Source: Sphaerisporangium perillae
Lineage (GTDB): Bacteria > Actinomycetota > Actinomycetes > Streptosporangiales > Streptosporangiaceae
Direction of reading: 5' to 3'
Assembly: GCF_023276435.1 (NCBI RefSeq)
Contig: NZ_JALLPO010000034.1
Location: 54,325-118,324 of the forward strand
Length of the DNA stretch: 64,000 bases
Shown piece by piece: positions 35,941 through 45,413 of this stretch. The number at the start of each line of letters is the position of its first letter. Position 1 is the first letter of the stretch. The position numbers and the translations under genes were made by a program. The notes beneath the pieces were generated by a model. It saw nothing but the letters and a program-made list of their open reading frames with translations. It made no database searches and was not told where the DNA came from.

Positions 35941-36876
35941 CTAGCCCTTGGTGACGCCGTCGGGGTCGGCGGTCTGGGTGGGGACGGGGCGCGGGGGCTT
36001 CTTCTTCACCGGCTTGGAGGCGCACAGCGTCCGGCAGGGGGGCGTCGCGCCGACCCTGGAGCGCGCGGCGGCCACCTGCTGGGCGGGGGAGAGGGTCGGG
36101 TTGCCGTTCAGCCAGGCGTCCAGGTAGGTCCACGGATCGACCATTCCGCGCCGTACCCACCAGTACTTGGCGGCGGTGGGCCAGGAGACCGAGAAGTAGA
36201 GGTTCGCCCCCTCGCCCTTGGCGTTCCCCGAGTCGCCGACGCGCCCGAGCACCTGGCCCGCGCCGACCCGGTCGCCGGCCCGCAGCCCCGGCTCGACGGA
36301 GTCCAGGTGGCCGCCGAAGTAGCGCACTCCGTCCGCGCCCAGCACGGACACGAAGCGGCCCTCGCGGTCGGCTCCGTGGTCGGTCAAGGCCTTCCAGCGG
36401 TTGCTTGCGTTCACCTCGTGCACGACGCCGCCGACGGGGGAGACGAACGCGCAGCCCTTCCCCGCCCAGATCGTCGTCTTCGGCAGGACCAGCTGCTTGC
36501 GGGCGTAGCTCACCCGGCAGCCGCGCACGGGGAAGACGTAGGTGAACTTCGAGATCCGGGGCGGGGGCACGCGGACGGGGTCCTCGCCGGCCGGGGGCTT
36601 CACGGCGGACGTGGTCGCCGAGGGGCTGGGCTTCAGCGTCGCCGCGTCGATCTCGGCCCGCGCGCTGGGGGAGGCTTCGGCGGCTTCCAGCTCCACGCCG
36701 GCCCGGCTGGGAGAGGCTTGAGAGTCGAGTGCGTCCGGCACGCCGGCGGGCACGCTCTGCAACGGCGCGGGCGGCAGCGTGCTGATGCCGGGCACCCCGC
36801 TTGGAGCGGCGCAGGCGGCGCTGACCAGCACCGTTGCGGCAATGGCGGTGAGTCGCCCCGGTCGCATGATCTTCAC
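35941..36876 (-). CDS. M23/LytM-like lipoprotein lacking zinc ligands
   Basis: 311 residues. A short signal peptide ends in the lipobox VSAAC, and a Pro/Ser/Ala-rich linker follows (to ~100). The C-terminal domain has the LytM fold outline: FPVRGCRVSYAR, GCAFVSPVGGVVHEV, RYFGGHLDSVEPGLRAGDRVGAG, GRVGDSGNAKGEG. The metal-binding residues are altered: the first His/Asp region reads QLVLPKTTI, and the usual HLHF is NLYF. Only the lone His in GGHLDS remains. It is therefore likely a non-catalytic peptidoglycan-binding or amidase-activating (EnvC/NlpD-like) protein. The GTG at 36876 is chosen; an ATG lies three codons later. Confidence 0.82.
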   Translation of the reverse strand: MKIMRPGRLTAIAATVLVSAACAAPSGVPGISTLPPAPLQSVPAGVPDALDSQASPSRAGVELEAAEASPSARAEIDAATLKPSPSATTSAVKPPAGEDPVRVPPPRISKFTYVFPVRGCRVSYARKQLVLPKTTIWAGKGCAFVSPVGGVVHEVNASNRWKALTDHGADREGRFVSVLGADGVRYFGGHLDSVEPGLRAGDRVGAGQVLGRVGDSGNAKGEGANLYFSVSWPTAAKYWWVRRGMVDPWTYLDAWLNGNPTLSPAQQVAAARSRVGATPPCRTLCASKPVKKKPPRPVPTQTADPDGVTKG

Positions 36877-36997
36877 CCGCTCGACGTTACCGAAATTAGC
36901 GTTTCCTTTGTAACCGACCTTCACCCCCACCATGACCCATTCGCGGAAAATCACCCATGCTGGACGGTTAGCGGGCCAGGCTGTCGGCGGCGAGTCG

Positions 36998-37010
36998 TAG
37001 ACTCACGGCG
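36998..37010 (+). promoter_or_regulatory. leaderless -10 element of dnaG
   Basis: TAGACT (36998-37003) lies six bases before the GTG of dnaG with no ribosome binding site. A clear -35 is not visible. Confidence 0.5.
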
Positions 37011-38881
37011 TGGCAGGGCGGATCAGTGACGAGGACATCGCGCTCGTGCGAGAGCGCTCATCGATCGCCGAGGTCGCGGGGGAGCACATCCAGCTTCGCA
37101 ACGCGGGCGGCGGCAACCTCAAAGGCCTGTGCCCCTTCCACGAGGAGAAGTCCCCGTCCTTCAACATCACCCCCTCGCGCGGCTACTGGTACTGCTTCGG
37201 GTGCGCCGAGGGCGGCGACGTCATCACCTTCGTCCGCAAGCTGGAGCACCTCTCCTTCACCGAGGCGATCGAGCGGCTGGCGCAGCGCGCGGGGATCCAG
37301 CTCCGCTACGAGCAGGGCGGCTACGTCCCCGGGCGCGAGCAGGGTGAGCGGAGCCGCCTGATCGAGGCGCACAAGGCGGCCGCCGAGTTCTACGCCTCCC
37401 TGCTGCCCACGCCCGAGGCGGCGCCGGGCCGGCGCTTCCTGTCCGAGCGCGGCTTCGAGCGGGTCGACGCCGAGCACTTCGGGGTGGGCTACGCCCCGGT
37501 CGAGTGGGACCGCCTCGCCCGCCATCTGCAGGGCCGCGGCTTCACCGCCAACGAGCTGATCAAGGGCGGCCTGGCACGGGACGGCCGCCGCGGGCCGGTC
37601 GACCGGTTCCGCGGCCGGCTGGTCTGGCCGATCCGCGACATCACCGGCGAGGTCATCGGGTTCGGCGCGCGCAAGCTGCTCGACAGCGACGACGGACCCA
37701 AATACCTGAACACCCCCGAGAGCCCGATCTACAAGAAGAGCTCGGTCCTGTACGGCATCGACCTGGCCAAGCGCGAGATCTCCAAGCGCTCCCAGGCCGT
37801 CGTCGTCGAGGGGTACACCGACGTGATGGCCTGCCACCTGGCGGGCGTGCCGACGGCGGTCGCGACCTGCGGCACCTCCTTCGGCGAGGAGCACATCAAG
37901 GTCCTGCGCAGGCTCCTGCTCGACCAGGCGGAGTTCCGCGGCGAGGTCGTCTTCACCTTCGACGGCGACTCGGCCGGGCAGAAGGCCGCCCTGCGGGCCT
38001 TCGCCGACGAGCAGAAGTTCGTCACCCAGACCTTCGTGGCCGTGCAGCCCGACGGGCTCGACCCGTGCGACCTGCGGGTCAAGCAGGGCGACGCCGCCGT
38101 CCGCGACCTGATCGCCGCCCGCGAGCCGCTCTTCGCGTTCGCCATCCGCAGCGTCATCTCCCGCTATGAGCTGACCACGAACGAGGGCCGCCTCGCCGCC
38201 CTGGACGCCGCGGCGCCGCTGGTGGCCGGCATCAAGGACTCCGCGCTGCGCGGCAGGTACGCCGTCGACCTCGACCGCTGGCTCGGGTTCATGGACGAGC
38301 GCATGGTGCTGCGGCGCATCCAGGAGGTCGGCGGGCGCCCCACAGGCGGCCGTGGCGCCCCTGAGCGGGGCGCCAGGCGGGCGGGGGCCGCGCGTCCGGC
38401 CGATCCCGCCGACCCGGTGGCGCGCATCGAGGCGGAGGCTCTGAAGCTCGCGGTGCAGCGCCCGGCGCTGATGGGGCCGGAGTTCGACGCGCTGGGGGCG
38501 CAGGCGTTCAGCGCGCCCGAGCACGTCGCGCTGTACGAGCTGATCATCACCGCGGGCGGCACGGTGGCGGGCGGACCCGGCGGACGCGAGTGGGTCGACC
38601 TGCTGGTCGGCGCCACCGAGGATGAGAGCCTGCGGGCGCTCGCCACCAGGTTCGCCGTCGAGCCCGTGCGGGCCGAGCTGGCGAGCGAGGAGCGCTATGG
38701 CCAGGCGGTGCTCGCCCGGCTGGCCGAGATCGCCGTGACGCGCGCGCTCGTGCAGGTCAAGGCCAAGATGGAGCGGCTCAACCCGGTCGAGCAGCTGCAG
38801 GAGTACAACCGGCTCTTCGGCGAGCTCGTGGCGCTCGAACAACAACGGCGTGTGTTAAGAGAACGCGCCGTCGGGGCGTAA
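37010..38881 (+). CDS. dnaG: DNA primase
   Basis: 623 residues. The N-terminal CHC2 zinc ribbon ([20 protein letters not shown]...YCFGC) is at ~40-65. The TOPRIM catalytic core has [17 protein letters not shown] and [17 protein letters not shown], and a C-terminal helicase-binding domain ends the protein. It synthesises RNA primers for lagging-strand replication with DnaB. A variable Gly/Arg/Pro linker sits near 440-470. It lies between dgt and a primary-type sigma factor gene, reminiscent of the macromolecular-synthesis cluster. Confidence 0.97.
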   Translation: MAGRISDEDIALVRERSSIAEVAGEHIQLRNAGGGNLKGLCPFHEEKSPSFNITPSRGYWYCFGCAEGGDVITFVRKLEHLSFTEAIERLAQRAGIQLRYEQGGYVPGREQGERSRLIEAHKAAAEFYASLLPTPEAAPGRRFLSERGFERVDAEHFGVGYAPVEWDRLARHLQGRGFTANELIKGGLARDGRRGPVDRFRGRLVWPIRDITGEVIGFGARKLLDSDDGPKYLNTPESPIYKKSSVLYGIDLAKREISKRSQAVVVEGYTDVMACHLAGVPTAVATCGTSFGEEHIKVLRRLLLDQAEFRGEVVFTFDGDSAGQKAALRAFADEQKFVTQTFVAVQPDGLDPCDLRVKQGDAAVRDLIAAREPLFAFAIRSVISRYELTTNEGRLAALDAAAPLVAGIKDSALRGRYAVDLDRWLGFMDERMVLRRIQEVGGRPTGGRGAPERGARRAGAARPADPADPVARIEAEALKLAVQRPALMGPEFDALGAQAFSAPEHVALYELIITAGGTVAGGPGGREWVDLLVGATEDESLRALATRFAVEPVRAELASEERYGQAVLARLAEIAVTRALVQVKAKMERLNPVEQLQEYNRLFGELVALEQQRRVLRERAVGA

Positions 38882-39013
38882 TTAACTTTACTTTCCGCTC
38901 CTCACCACGGCCAAACTTTTGTTTGATATCAATTCGGTAATGGCTTTGGCCTTACCTCCGGTGACAAAAATAGGCCTGCCATTTTCCGGTCCCTATACCG
39001 CAGACTATGTCCC

Positions 39014-40162
39014 GTGGGTACATCGGTGCTGCCAAGCGGACCGCCGTCGGTAGACCAGGTGGCGGATCTCGTCGCGAGAGGAAAGGAGCGCGGGAGCGTC
39101 ACCGTCGACGACGTGGCCGCCGCGCTCGACCGCTCAGAGTTGCCGGCCGACGCGCTGGAGCGTGTCGTGCGGATGCTCGCCGAAAAGGGTGTGGAGGTGC
39201 TCGAGCCCCAGGGCGACGAGGACACCCCCCGCCCCGATGAGGAGGATGTCGGCAAGCGGGCGCCGACCAGCGACCTCGTCCGCATCTACCTGCGGGAGAT
39301 CGGCAGAGTGCCTCTCCTGACGGCGGAGGAGGAGGTGGAGCTCGCCAAGGCGATCGAGGCAGGGCTGTTCGCCGAGGACAAACTGGGTGACATCGGTCTG
39401 CGACTGGCCAAACCGGAGTTCGAGGAGCTCGTCTGGGAGGGCGTGCGGGCCAAGCAGCGGCTCATCGAGGCCAACCTGCGGCTCGTGGTGTCCATCGCCA
39501 AACGCTATGTCGGCCGCGGAATGCTCTTCCTCGATCTCATCCAGGAGGGCAACCTCGGGCTGATCCGCGCGGTCGAGAAATTCGACTACACCAAGGGATA
39601 TAAGTTCTCGACCTACGCCACGTGGTGGATTCGCCAGGCGATCACCCGGGCGATCGCCGACCAGGCGCGCACGATTCGAATTCCCGTGCACATGGTGGAG
39701 ACGATCAACAAGCTGGTCCGCGTCCAGCGGCAGCTCCATCAGGATCTCGGCAGGGAGCCCGCTCCCGAGGAGATCGCGATGGAGATGGACCTTCCCGTGG
39801 ACCGCGTGGTCGAGATCCAGCGCATCGCGCAGGAGCCGGTCTCGCTCCAGTCGCCGATCGGCGAGGAGGACTCCGACCTCGGCGACTTCATCGAGGACGC
39901 CGACGCCGTGGTGCCGATCGAGGCCGCGGCGTTCATCATGCTGCAGGACCAGCTGGACGACATCCTCGCCACCCTCTCCGACCGGGAGCAGCGCATCATC
40001 CAGCTCCGCTTCGGGCTGTCCGACGGCCATCCGAGGACCCTGGAGGAGGTCGGCCGGGAGTTCGGCGTGACGCGCGAGCGCATCCGGCAGATCGAGTCCA
40101 AGACCCTGGCCAAGCTCCGCCACCCGACGCGGGCGCAGATGCTGCGCGACTACCTCGACTGA
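39014..40162 (+). CDS. RNA polymerase sigma-70 factor, primary-type (RpoD/Hrd-like)
   Basis: 382 residues. An N-terminal ~75-residue region resembles region 1.1. Region 1.2 ([18 protein letters not shown]), region 2 ([26 protein letters not shown] and [21 protein letters not shown]), region 3 and region 4 ([19 protein letters not shown]) follow. Region 2.4 and 4.2 residues are those of group 1/2 factors, so it recognises standard -35/-10 promoters. It is shorter than HrdB-type principal factors, so whether it is the essential sigma or a group 2 paralogue cannot be decided here. It follows dnaG by 132 bp and ends in three hairpins. Confidence 0.9.
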   Translation: MGTSVLPSGPPSVDQVADLVARGKERGSVTVDDVAAALDRSELPADALERVVRMLAEKGVEVLEPQGDEDTPRPDEEDVGKRAPTSDLVRIYLREIGRVPLLTAEEEVELAKAIEAGLFAEDKLGDIGLRLAKPEFEELVWEGVRAKQRLIEANLRLVVSIAKRYVGRGMLFLDLIQEGNLGLIRAVEKFDYTKGYKFSTYATWWIRQAITRAIADQARTIRIPVHMVETINKLVRVQRQLHQDLGREPAPEEIAMEMDLPVDRVVEIQRIAQEPVSLQSPIGEEDSDLGDFIEDADAVVPIEAAAFIMLQDQLDDILATLSDREQRIIQLRFGLSDGHPRTLEEVGREFGVTRERIRQIESKTLAKLRHPTRAQMLRDYLD

Positions 40163-40167
40163 GCCGC

Positions 40168-40216
40168 CCCGTGCCCGTCCAGGACCTGCCGGCCATGGGC
40201 CCTGGACGGGCACGGG
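40168..40216 (+). terminator. 16-bp perfect hairpin after the sigma gene
   Basis: CCCGTGCCCGTCCAGG (40168-40183) pairs without mismatch to CCTGGACGGGCACGGG (40201-40216), loop 17 bases, beginning six bases after the stop. Confidence 0.75.
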
Positions 40217-40226
40217 CACCGGCCCG

Positions 40227-40246
40227 GGTCACGCCTCGGCGTGACC
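40227..40246 (+). terminator. second hairpin after the sigma gene
   Basis: GGTCACGCC-TC-GGCGTGACC: a perfect 9-bp inverted repeat with a two-base centre. It lies ten bases after the first hairpin. As RNA the innermost pairs would open to form the loop; as DNA it could also be a protein site. Confidence 0.5.
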
Positions 40247-40265
40247 GGCGCCGGGACCGCGGCCG

Positions 40266-40305
40266 TGGCACCTGACGGGGGACACCCGTCAGGAACACCG
40301 TGCCA
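40266..40305 (+). terminator. third hairpin after the sigma gene
   Basis: Inner stem CCTGACGGG (40271-40279) with CCCGTCAGG (40285-40293), and outer TGGCAC (40266-40271) with GTGCCA (40300-40305). Compact and strong. Confidence 0.55.
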
Positions 40306-40416
40306 GGGAAGGAGGGAAGGCAGGAACCGCACTCCCGTCCTCCCAAGGTGACGGCCTGGGAACAGCGGTGACGGCCTTCGCCTCCTTGACGGCGACGGCC
40401 TCCTGCCGACGATCCG

Positions 40417-41691
40417 ATGGACGCGCGGCTCGGCCTCGACGACGACACCGCGCTCGAGCAGGCCGCACTTGACGTGCTTGACGCGAACTGGACGGGATCG
40501 GCCACCGTGCCGGCCGTGGGGCGCTACCCCCACCAGTGGAGCTGGGACTCCGCCTTCGTGGCGATCGGGCTCGCCCGCCGCCGGTGGTCCCGGGCCTGCT
40601 CGGAGCTCCTGAGCCTGTTCGCGGGCCAGTGGAGCACCGGCATGGTGCCGCACATCGTCTTCGACCGCGCCACGGCCGCGGCGTACTACCCCGGCCCGTC
40701 GCTGTGGCGGTCCGGCGACTGCGCCGCCGCCCCGCGCGGGACGCTCACCTCCGGGCTCACCCAGCCGCCGCTCCAGGCCTGCGCCGTGTGGTGGATCTGG
40801 CGGTACGCCGCCGACCGGGACGAGGCGCTGGGGTTCGTCCGCAGGGCGTGGCCGGTCCTGGTGGCCCAGCACCGCTACCTGGCCTCGGCGCGCGACCTCG
40901 GCGGCGAGGGCCTGGCGTCGATCGTCCACCCGTGGGAGTCCGGCCTGGACGACAGCCCCGTCTGGGACGCCCCGCTCGCCGCGCTTCCCATGGTGCACTA
41001 CGCCCACGGCCCGGAGGAGTGGTGGTCCGACAGCCACCACGACCGGTACGTGTGGCTGGCCATGCGCTACCGGGACGCCGGCTACGGCGCGGGCTACCTG
41101 CGGGACGAGCACCCCTTCGCCGTCGAGGACCCGATGTTCAACGGCATCTGGCTGGCCTCCTGCCTGGCCCTGGCCAACCTGGCCGAGGCCATCGGGGCCG
41201 ACGGCACGCCGTTCCGCGAGGCCGTGGAGCGGATCCGCACGGGACTGCTCGGCCGCCTGTGGGACGACGCCTTCTACGCGCGGGACCTGCGCGCCGGGCG
41301 GCTCATCCCGATCCGCACCATCGGCGGGTTCGGCCCGCTGCTGGACCCCGGGATGCCCGCGCCGATCGTCGGCGTCCTGACCGAGCTGCTGGAGTCCCGC
41401 TTCCTCGGCCCCAGCGGGTATCCGGTGCCGAGCTGCGAGGTACGGGCACTGGAGTTCGACCGGACGACGTACTGGCGCGGCCCGTCCTGGGTGAACACCA
41501 ACTGGCTGCTGCGGCAGGCGGCGGCCGAGCACGGGCTGGGAGGTCTGGAAGCGCTGCTGGCCTCGAGCACCCTGCGCCTGGTGCGCCAGGCGGGGTTCCG
41601 CGAGTGCTTCGACCCCTTCGACGGGATGGGCCGGGGCTGCCGGGACTTCTCCTGGTCGGCCGCGCTCACCCTCGACCTGCTCGCCGGGTAG
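40417..41691 (+). CDS. GH63/MGH1-like glycoside hydrolase
   Basis: 424 residues forming an (alpha/alpha)6 barrel. Motifs of the mannosylglycerate/glucosylglycerate hydrolase-like GH63 group are present: YPHQWSWDSAFVAIGLA at the start, HPWESGLDDSPVWD (general acid Asp), and FDRTTYWRGPSWVNTNWLL (base region). No signal peptide, so it is cytoplasmic and acts on compatible solutes or short oligosaccharides. Automated names for such proteins include glycogen debranching enzyme and trehalase; neither is proven. The following gene starts ten bases after its stop. Confidence 0.85.
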   Translation: MDARLGLDDDTALEQAALDVLDANWTGSATVPAVGRYPHQWSWDSAFVAIGLARRRWSRACSELLSLFAGQWSTGMVPHIVFDRATAAAYYPGPSLWRSGDCAAAPRGTLTSGLTQPPLQACAVWWIWRYAADRDEALGFVRRAWPVLVAQHRYLASARDLGGEGLASIVHPWESGLDDSPVWDAPLAALPMVHYAHGPEEWWSDSHHDRYVWLAMRYRDAGYGAGYLRDEHPFAVEDPMFNGIWLASCLALANLAEAIGADGTPFREAVERIRTGLLGRLWDDAFYARDLRAGRLIPIRTIGGFGPLLDPGMPAPIVGVLTELLESRFLGPSGYPVPSCEVRALEFDRTTYWRGPSWVNTNWLLRQAAAEHGLGGLEALLASSTLRLVRQAGFRECFDPFDGMGRGCRDFSWSAALTLDLLAG

Positions 41692-41700
41692 CTTTCACCC

Positions 41701-42180
41701 ATGCGATTTCCCTGGGGCGCGAGAACCCTTCCTCCGGAGGCCGGCGTGACGCTGGAGGCGGGCGAACGCGTGCTCGTCCACGCGCGGACGGCGGACGGCG
41801 GTTACGTGGTGGCCACCGACCGAGCGCTACGCCTGCCGGCCGGAGCCCCGCTGCCGTGGTACCGGATCGACCGGGCGGTGTGGGACGAGGAGGGCCTGCT
41901 CGTCGTGGGCACCGATGGCACCCAGCGGCGGGTGGACCTGCCCGATCCCGGGCGCCTGCCGGAGGCCGTGCGGGAGCGGGTCACCTCCTCGATCCTGGCC
42001 AGCCGCCACGTGCGCCTGGGGGATCGCGGGGGAGTGCGCCTGGTCGCGCGCCGGGTGCCCGGCCAGGATGCGGCCGAGTGGGAGTTCGTGTTCGACGCGG
42101 GCCTGGATCCCGCGGACCCGGGGCTGCGGGCCGCCGCCGAGCAGGCCCTGGAAGAGCTGCGGCGCAACCTCGGCGTCTGA
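41701..42180 (+). CDS. conserved actinobacterial hypothetical protein
   Basis: 159 residues, cytoplasmic, rich in short strands in the first two thirds (GERVLVHARTADGGYVVATDRAL) and helical at the end. I know no named domain or function for it. The start appears leaderless: TAGCTT (41689-41694) lies six bases before the ATG and includes the stop codon of the preceding gene. It may be read both from its own promoter and from the upstream transcript. Confidence 0.8.
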   Translation: MRFPWGARTLPPEAGVTLEAGERVLVHARTADGGYVVATDRALRLPAGAPLPWYRIDRAVWDEEGLLVVGTDGTQRRVDLPDPGRLPEAVRERVTSSILASRHVRLGDRGGVRLVARRVPGQDAAEWEFVFDAGLDPADPGLRAAAEQALEELRRNLGV

Positions 42181-42300
42181 AGACGGCAGGGCGGGCGCGG
42201 GGATGGAGGCGGCAGGCCGGGCGCGGATGAAGACGGCAGGCCGGGCGCGCCGATGAAGGCGGCAGGGCAGGCGCGCGGATGGAGGCGGCCCGCGGGCGGG
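42178..42300. repeat. imperfect ~24-26-bp tandem repeat
   Basis: Five degenerate units of the form GATGAAGACGGCAGGCCGGG follow the stop of the hypothetical gene, with period 23-26 bp. They are not translated in any supported gene. Confidence 0.65.
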
Positions 42301-42333
42301 GGTTGCGCGCGGGTCGCCTCCTTGGGCCGCCGA

Positions 42334-42636
42334 TCAGGTGACGCGGTCCATCTCGCTGTCGGGCCAGCCGGTGCCCGTGTCGTCCTTGACGGCGCTCCAG
42401 CCGTTCCTGTGCAGGAACGGCACCCGGTCGCCGAGCACGTCGCCGAGCTTGTGCCTGGTCACCTCGGCCGCCTTGGACGCCTGGGCCCCGGCCACGCCGG
42501 CGGCCTGCTGCACCATGGGGCTGTCGGCGACCCGCAGTGCCATCCGCTTGATCTGCTCGTACCGTTCCCGCCCGGCCTTGCTACCGAGGACGTAGCCGAC
42601 GGCCAGGCCTACGGCGAACGTGAATCGATATCGCAT
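42334..42636 (-). CDS. small YtxH-like membrane-associated protein
   Basis: 100 residues. One N-terminal hydrophobic segment ending in GYVLGSKAGRERYEQIKRMA is the classic YtxH/Gas-vesicle-type start (a helix followed by GSKAGRERYEQI). A helical middle and a charged C-terminus follow. Such proteins are stress-associated or of unknown function. It converges with the preceding hypothetical gene. Confidence 0.83.
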   Translation of the reverse strand: MRYRFTFAVGLAVGYVLGSKAGRERYEQIKRMALRVADSPMVQQAAGVAGAQASKAAEVTRHKLGDVLGDRVPFLHRNGWSAVKDDTGTGWPDSEMDRVT

Positions 42637-42849
42637 CTTCTACCTCCCGCGTGCCGCTGGCATCCCCCGCTCTCCGGCTCCCCTACCCCGGCTGGGAGCG
42701 GTTATGGTCCAGATGCGCCGCGTGTTCTGCCGGAAGGGCATCTGCGCGAAGCCCGCGCGATCTGGGTGCGACACGCACCCCCCGGAATGCGCTAATCTAG
42801 TTTCGCGCCGCAAGGGAGGGCCAACACCTTTCCCGCGACGCGCAAACGA

Positions 42850-42922
42850 TCCCGTGTAGCTCAATCGGCAGAGCAGCCGGCTGTTAACCGGCAGGTTATA
42901 GGTTCGAGTCCTATCGCGGGAG
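42850..42922 (+). tRNA. tRNA-Asn (anticodon GTT)
   Basis: A 73-base cloverleaf: acceptor TCCCGTG/CGCGGGA, D-arm TAGCTCAATCGGCAGAGCA, anticodon stem-loop CCGGCTGTTAACCGG with GTT, and T-arm GGTTCGAGTCC. The discriminator G is followed by an encoded CCA (42923-42925). No integrase or partial tRNA copy is seen nearby. Confidence 0.97.
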
Positions 42923-42930
42923 CCACGCAC

Positions 42931-42960
42931 ACAGCCCCAGGGGAAGCCCCCTGGGGCTGT
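42931..42960 (+). terminator. tRNA-Asn terminator
   Basis: ACAGCCCCAGGGG (42931-42943) and CCCCTGGGGCTGT (42948-42960) form a perfect 13-bp stem with a four-base loop, five bases after the CCA. Confidence 0.8.
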
Positions 42961-43348
42961 CGTCGTTCCCGGGCGCACCAACTCGTCTGCGATAAGGCGG
43001 GACAAATCACAGACGATGCCTCAAGATGTGGGTCTGCCGCACTTCGTGCCCCTGCGCATACGCGTCGGCGCTCATTGTCACCGTGGTCGCGGGAGACCCG
43101 GAGTCCGGTTGCCGCGGATCGTGCCGACCGCAGCGGGGAGGGCCGCTGCGCACAGGGCGTCAGAGCTCCCGGAAAGGCTATGACGCCCATGTGAATGATG
43201 TGGCGGTTGTCCTGTGTTGGGCTGGCTGAGGTCCCGACTTCCGGTAAAGTCTGCTGTCGCGGCGCGACGATGGGGTCGTACGACTCCTGTGCCGCCCCCT
43301 GAAGGGGAGGGCGTCTCCGCGTCCGTCCCCGGACAGGCTGGAGCCCCA
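42961..43348. other. 388-bp gap before the nitric oxide synthase gene
   Basis: No supported gene. A TAAAGT hexamer at about 43244-43249 could serve as a -10 for nos, but no well-spaced -35 accompanies it. The NOS frame is open upstream to 43214, but that stretch is not conserved in type. Confidence 0.4.
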
Positions 43349-44566
43349 ATGTCGCCTTCCGGACGGAGCGAAGTCCCCCTGTCGATCTACGAAAGCGACG
43401 GCGTCCGCGGGTCTGCCGCGCGGAGCTGTCCCGTGGCCCTTCCGCTTCACCGTCCCGCGAGCGGTGACGGGGTCGTGGATCCCGACGAAGCCGACAAGTT
43501 CCTGCGCCTGTACTACACGGAGAACCCCTCCGCGGGCCCCTTCTGGCCTCGCCTGCACGAGGCCCTGGCCGAGATCACGGCGACGGGCACCTACACCCAC
43601 ACCTACGAGGAACTGGTCTTCGGCGCGCGCGTCGCCTGGCGCAACAGCAGCCGGTGCATCGGCCGGCTGTACTGGCAGTCGCTTCGCGTGCGCGACCGGC
43701 GCTTCGTCGACACCGCCGAGGGCATCGCGGTGGAGGCGGTCGAGCACCTGCGGGAGGCGACCGGGGCGGGACGGGTCCGTCCCACGATCACCGTCTTCGG
43801 CCAGGACCGCCCGGGCCGCCCCGGGCCGAGGATCTGGAACGAGCAGCTCATCCGGTACGCGGGATACCGGGGGCATGACGGGACGCTCCTGGCGGGCGAC
43901 GCGCGCAACGCCGACATCACCGCCACGGCCCGCCGCCTCGGATGGCCGGGCGGCCCCGGCACGGACTTCGACGTGCTGCCGCTGATCATCGAGGCGGGCG
44001 GGAAGCCGCCGCTGCTCGCGACCATTCCGCAGGACGCGATCCTGGAGGTGCCGCTCGTCCACCCCGCCTACCCGTGGTTCGCCGAGCTCGGCCTGCGCTG
44101 GCACGCCGTGCCCGCGATCTCCGACATGTGCCTGGAGATCGGCGGCGTCTGCTACCCGTGCGCGCCGTTCAACGGCTGGTACATGGGTACCGAGATCGGC
44201 GCGCGCAACCTGGCCGACGCGGACCGCTATGACCGGCTGCGCGTCGTCGCGAAGCGGCTGGGGCTGGACACCTCCAGCGACCGCACGCTGTGGAAGGACC
44301 AGGCGCTGGTCGAGCTGAACGTCGCCGTGCTGCACTCCTTCGAGGAGGCGGGCGTCACGATCACCGACCATCACACCGAGTCGCGCCGGTTCCTCTCCCA
44401 TCTGGAGCGCGAGGAGCGTTCGGGGCGCATGTGCCCGGCCGACTGGTCGTGGATCGTCCCGCCGCTGTCGGGCTCGCTGACACCGGTGTTCCACCGCTAC
44501 TACGACGACGTGCAGCTCACGCCGGCGCTCGTCCATCATCAGCGCAAGAGCCAGTACGAAGGGTGA
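43349..44566 (+). CDS. nos: bacterial nitric oxide synthase oxygenase
   Basis: 405 residues from the ATG at 43349, with GGAG upstream. Converts L-arginine to citrulline and NO with reductant from separate proteins; there is no flavodoxin-like reductase domain. The proximal heme Cys is in WRNSSRCIGR near residue 103. The substrate Glu is in FNGWYMGTEIGARNL near 282. The pterin/dimer segment DWSWIVPPLSGSLTPVFHRYY ends the domain. The N-terminal ~50 residues are a variable lead. There is no thaxtomin-type P450 neighbour, so a role in oxidative-stress protection or signalling is likelier than nitration (inference). Confidence 0.95.
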   Translation: MSPSGRSEVPLSIYESDGVRGSAARSCPVALPLHRPASGDGVVDPDEADKFLRLYYTENPSAGPFWPRLHEALAEITATGTYTHTYEELVFGARVAWRNSSRCIGRLYWQSLRVRDRRFVDTAEGIAVEAVEHLREATGAGRVRPTITVFGQDRPGRPGPRIWNEQLIRYAGYRGHDGTLLAGDARNADITATARRLGWPGGPGTDFDVLPLIIEAGGKPPLLATIPQDAILEVPLVHPAYPWFAELGLRWHAVPAISDMCLEIGGVCYPCAPFNGWYMGTEIGARNLADADRYDRLRVVAKRLGLDTSSDRTLWKDQALVELNVAVLHSFEEAGVTITDHHTESRRFLSHLEREERSGRMCPADWSWIVPPLSGSLTPVFHRYYDDVQLTPALVHHQRKSQYEG

Positions 44567-44633
44567 TGGGGTCCTCCGTTTCCCGGGAACTCGTGTAGAA
44601 CGTTATTCTGTAGCGGTCTCTCCGGGAGGTTCC

Positions 44634-45413
44634 ATGTCCGATCTCGTGCTGTCGTCGCTGGACGAGGGCGTGCTGACGCTCACCTTCAACCGGCCCGACC
44701 GGCTGAACGCGTGGACCGACGCGCTGGGCAGGAGCTACTTCGACCTGCTGGAGCAGGCCGAGCGCGACCCCGGCGTGCGCGTGATCATCGTCACCGGCGC
44801 CGGGAAGGGCTTCTGCGCGGGGGCGGACTTCCAGACGCTCGCCGCGCTCCAGGACGGCTCCTACGACCAGGAGCCGGACGAGCGTCCGAACATCTTCCCG
44901 ACGACGATCCGCAAGCCGATCATCGCGGCGGTCAACGGCGCGTGCGCCGGGCTCGGCATGGTGCACGCGCTGGTGTGCGACCTGATCTTCACGGCCGCCG
45001 AGGCCAAGTGGACCACCGCCTTCGTCCGGCGCGGGCTGGTCGCCGAGTACGGCATCGCCTGGATCCTCCCCCGGCTCATCGGGCAGGCGAAGTCGATGGA
45101 CATCCTGCTCTCCGGCCGCACGTTCACCGGCGCCGAGGCCGTCGAGCTGGGCCTGGCGAGCCGCGCGGTGCCGGGGGAGCGGCTGCTCGAGGAGACCCTG
45201 ACCTACGCGCGCGAACTGGCGACGCACAGCTCGCCCACCTCGATGGCGGTGATCAAGAGGCAGCTGTGGGGCGACTGGGAGAAGTCCCTGGAGGGCTCCG
45301 CCGCCGAGGCCGAACGGCTGATGGCGGAGTCGTTCGGGCGGCCCGACTTCGGCGAGGGCGTCGCGAGCTTCCTGGAGCGCCGCGCCCCCGCCTTCCCCCC
45401 GCTGACCGCCTAG
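44634..45413 (+). CDS. enoyl-CoA hydratase/isomerase family protein
   Basis: 259-residue crotonase-fold protein. The first oxyanion-hole segment is [10 protein letters not shown], and [19 protein letters not shown] carries the second. Of the catalytic glutamates of true hydratases, one is retained in the [14 protein letters not shown] region. The C-terminal trimerisation helices are present. The acyl-CoA substrate is unknown. The ATG follows CGGGAGG. It lies 67 bp after nos and probably belongs to a separate pathway. Confidence 0.88.
   Translation: MSDLVLSSLDEGVLTLTFNRPDRLNAWTDALGRSYFDLLEQAERDPGVRVIIVTGAGKGFCAGADFQTLAALQDGSYDQEPDERPNIFPTTIRKPIIAAVNGACAGLGMVHALVCDLIFTAAEAKWTTAFVRRGLVAEYGIAWILPRLIGQAKSMDILLSGRTFTGAEAVELGLASRAVPGERLLEETLTYARELATHSSPTSMAVIKRQLWGDWEKSLEGSAAEAERLMAESFGRPDFGEGVASFLERRAPAFPPLTA

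Noticed and set aside
36998..40162. dgt-dnaG-sigma as a single operon
   Set aside because: An oppositely oriented M23-like gene separates dgt from dnaG, dnaG has its own -10, and 132 bp separate dnaG from the sigma gene.
42850..43348. tRNA-Asn as an integration site
   Set aside because: No integrase, no direct repeat of the tRNA 3' end and no change in gene style downstream.
43349..44566. Thaxtomin-like nitration cluster around nos
   Set aside because: No P450 or relevant NRPS gene is within reach; flanking genes are a tRNA and an enoyl-CoA hydratase.
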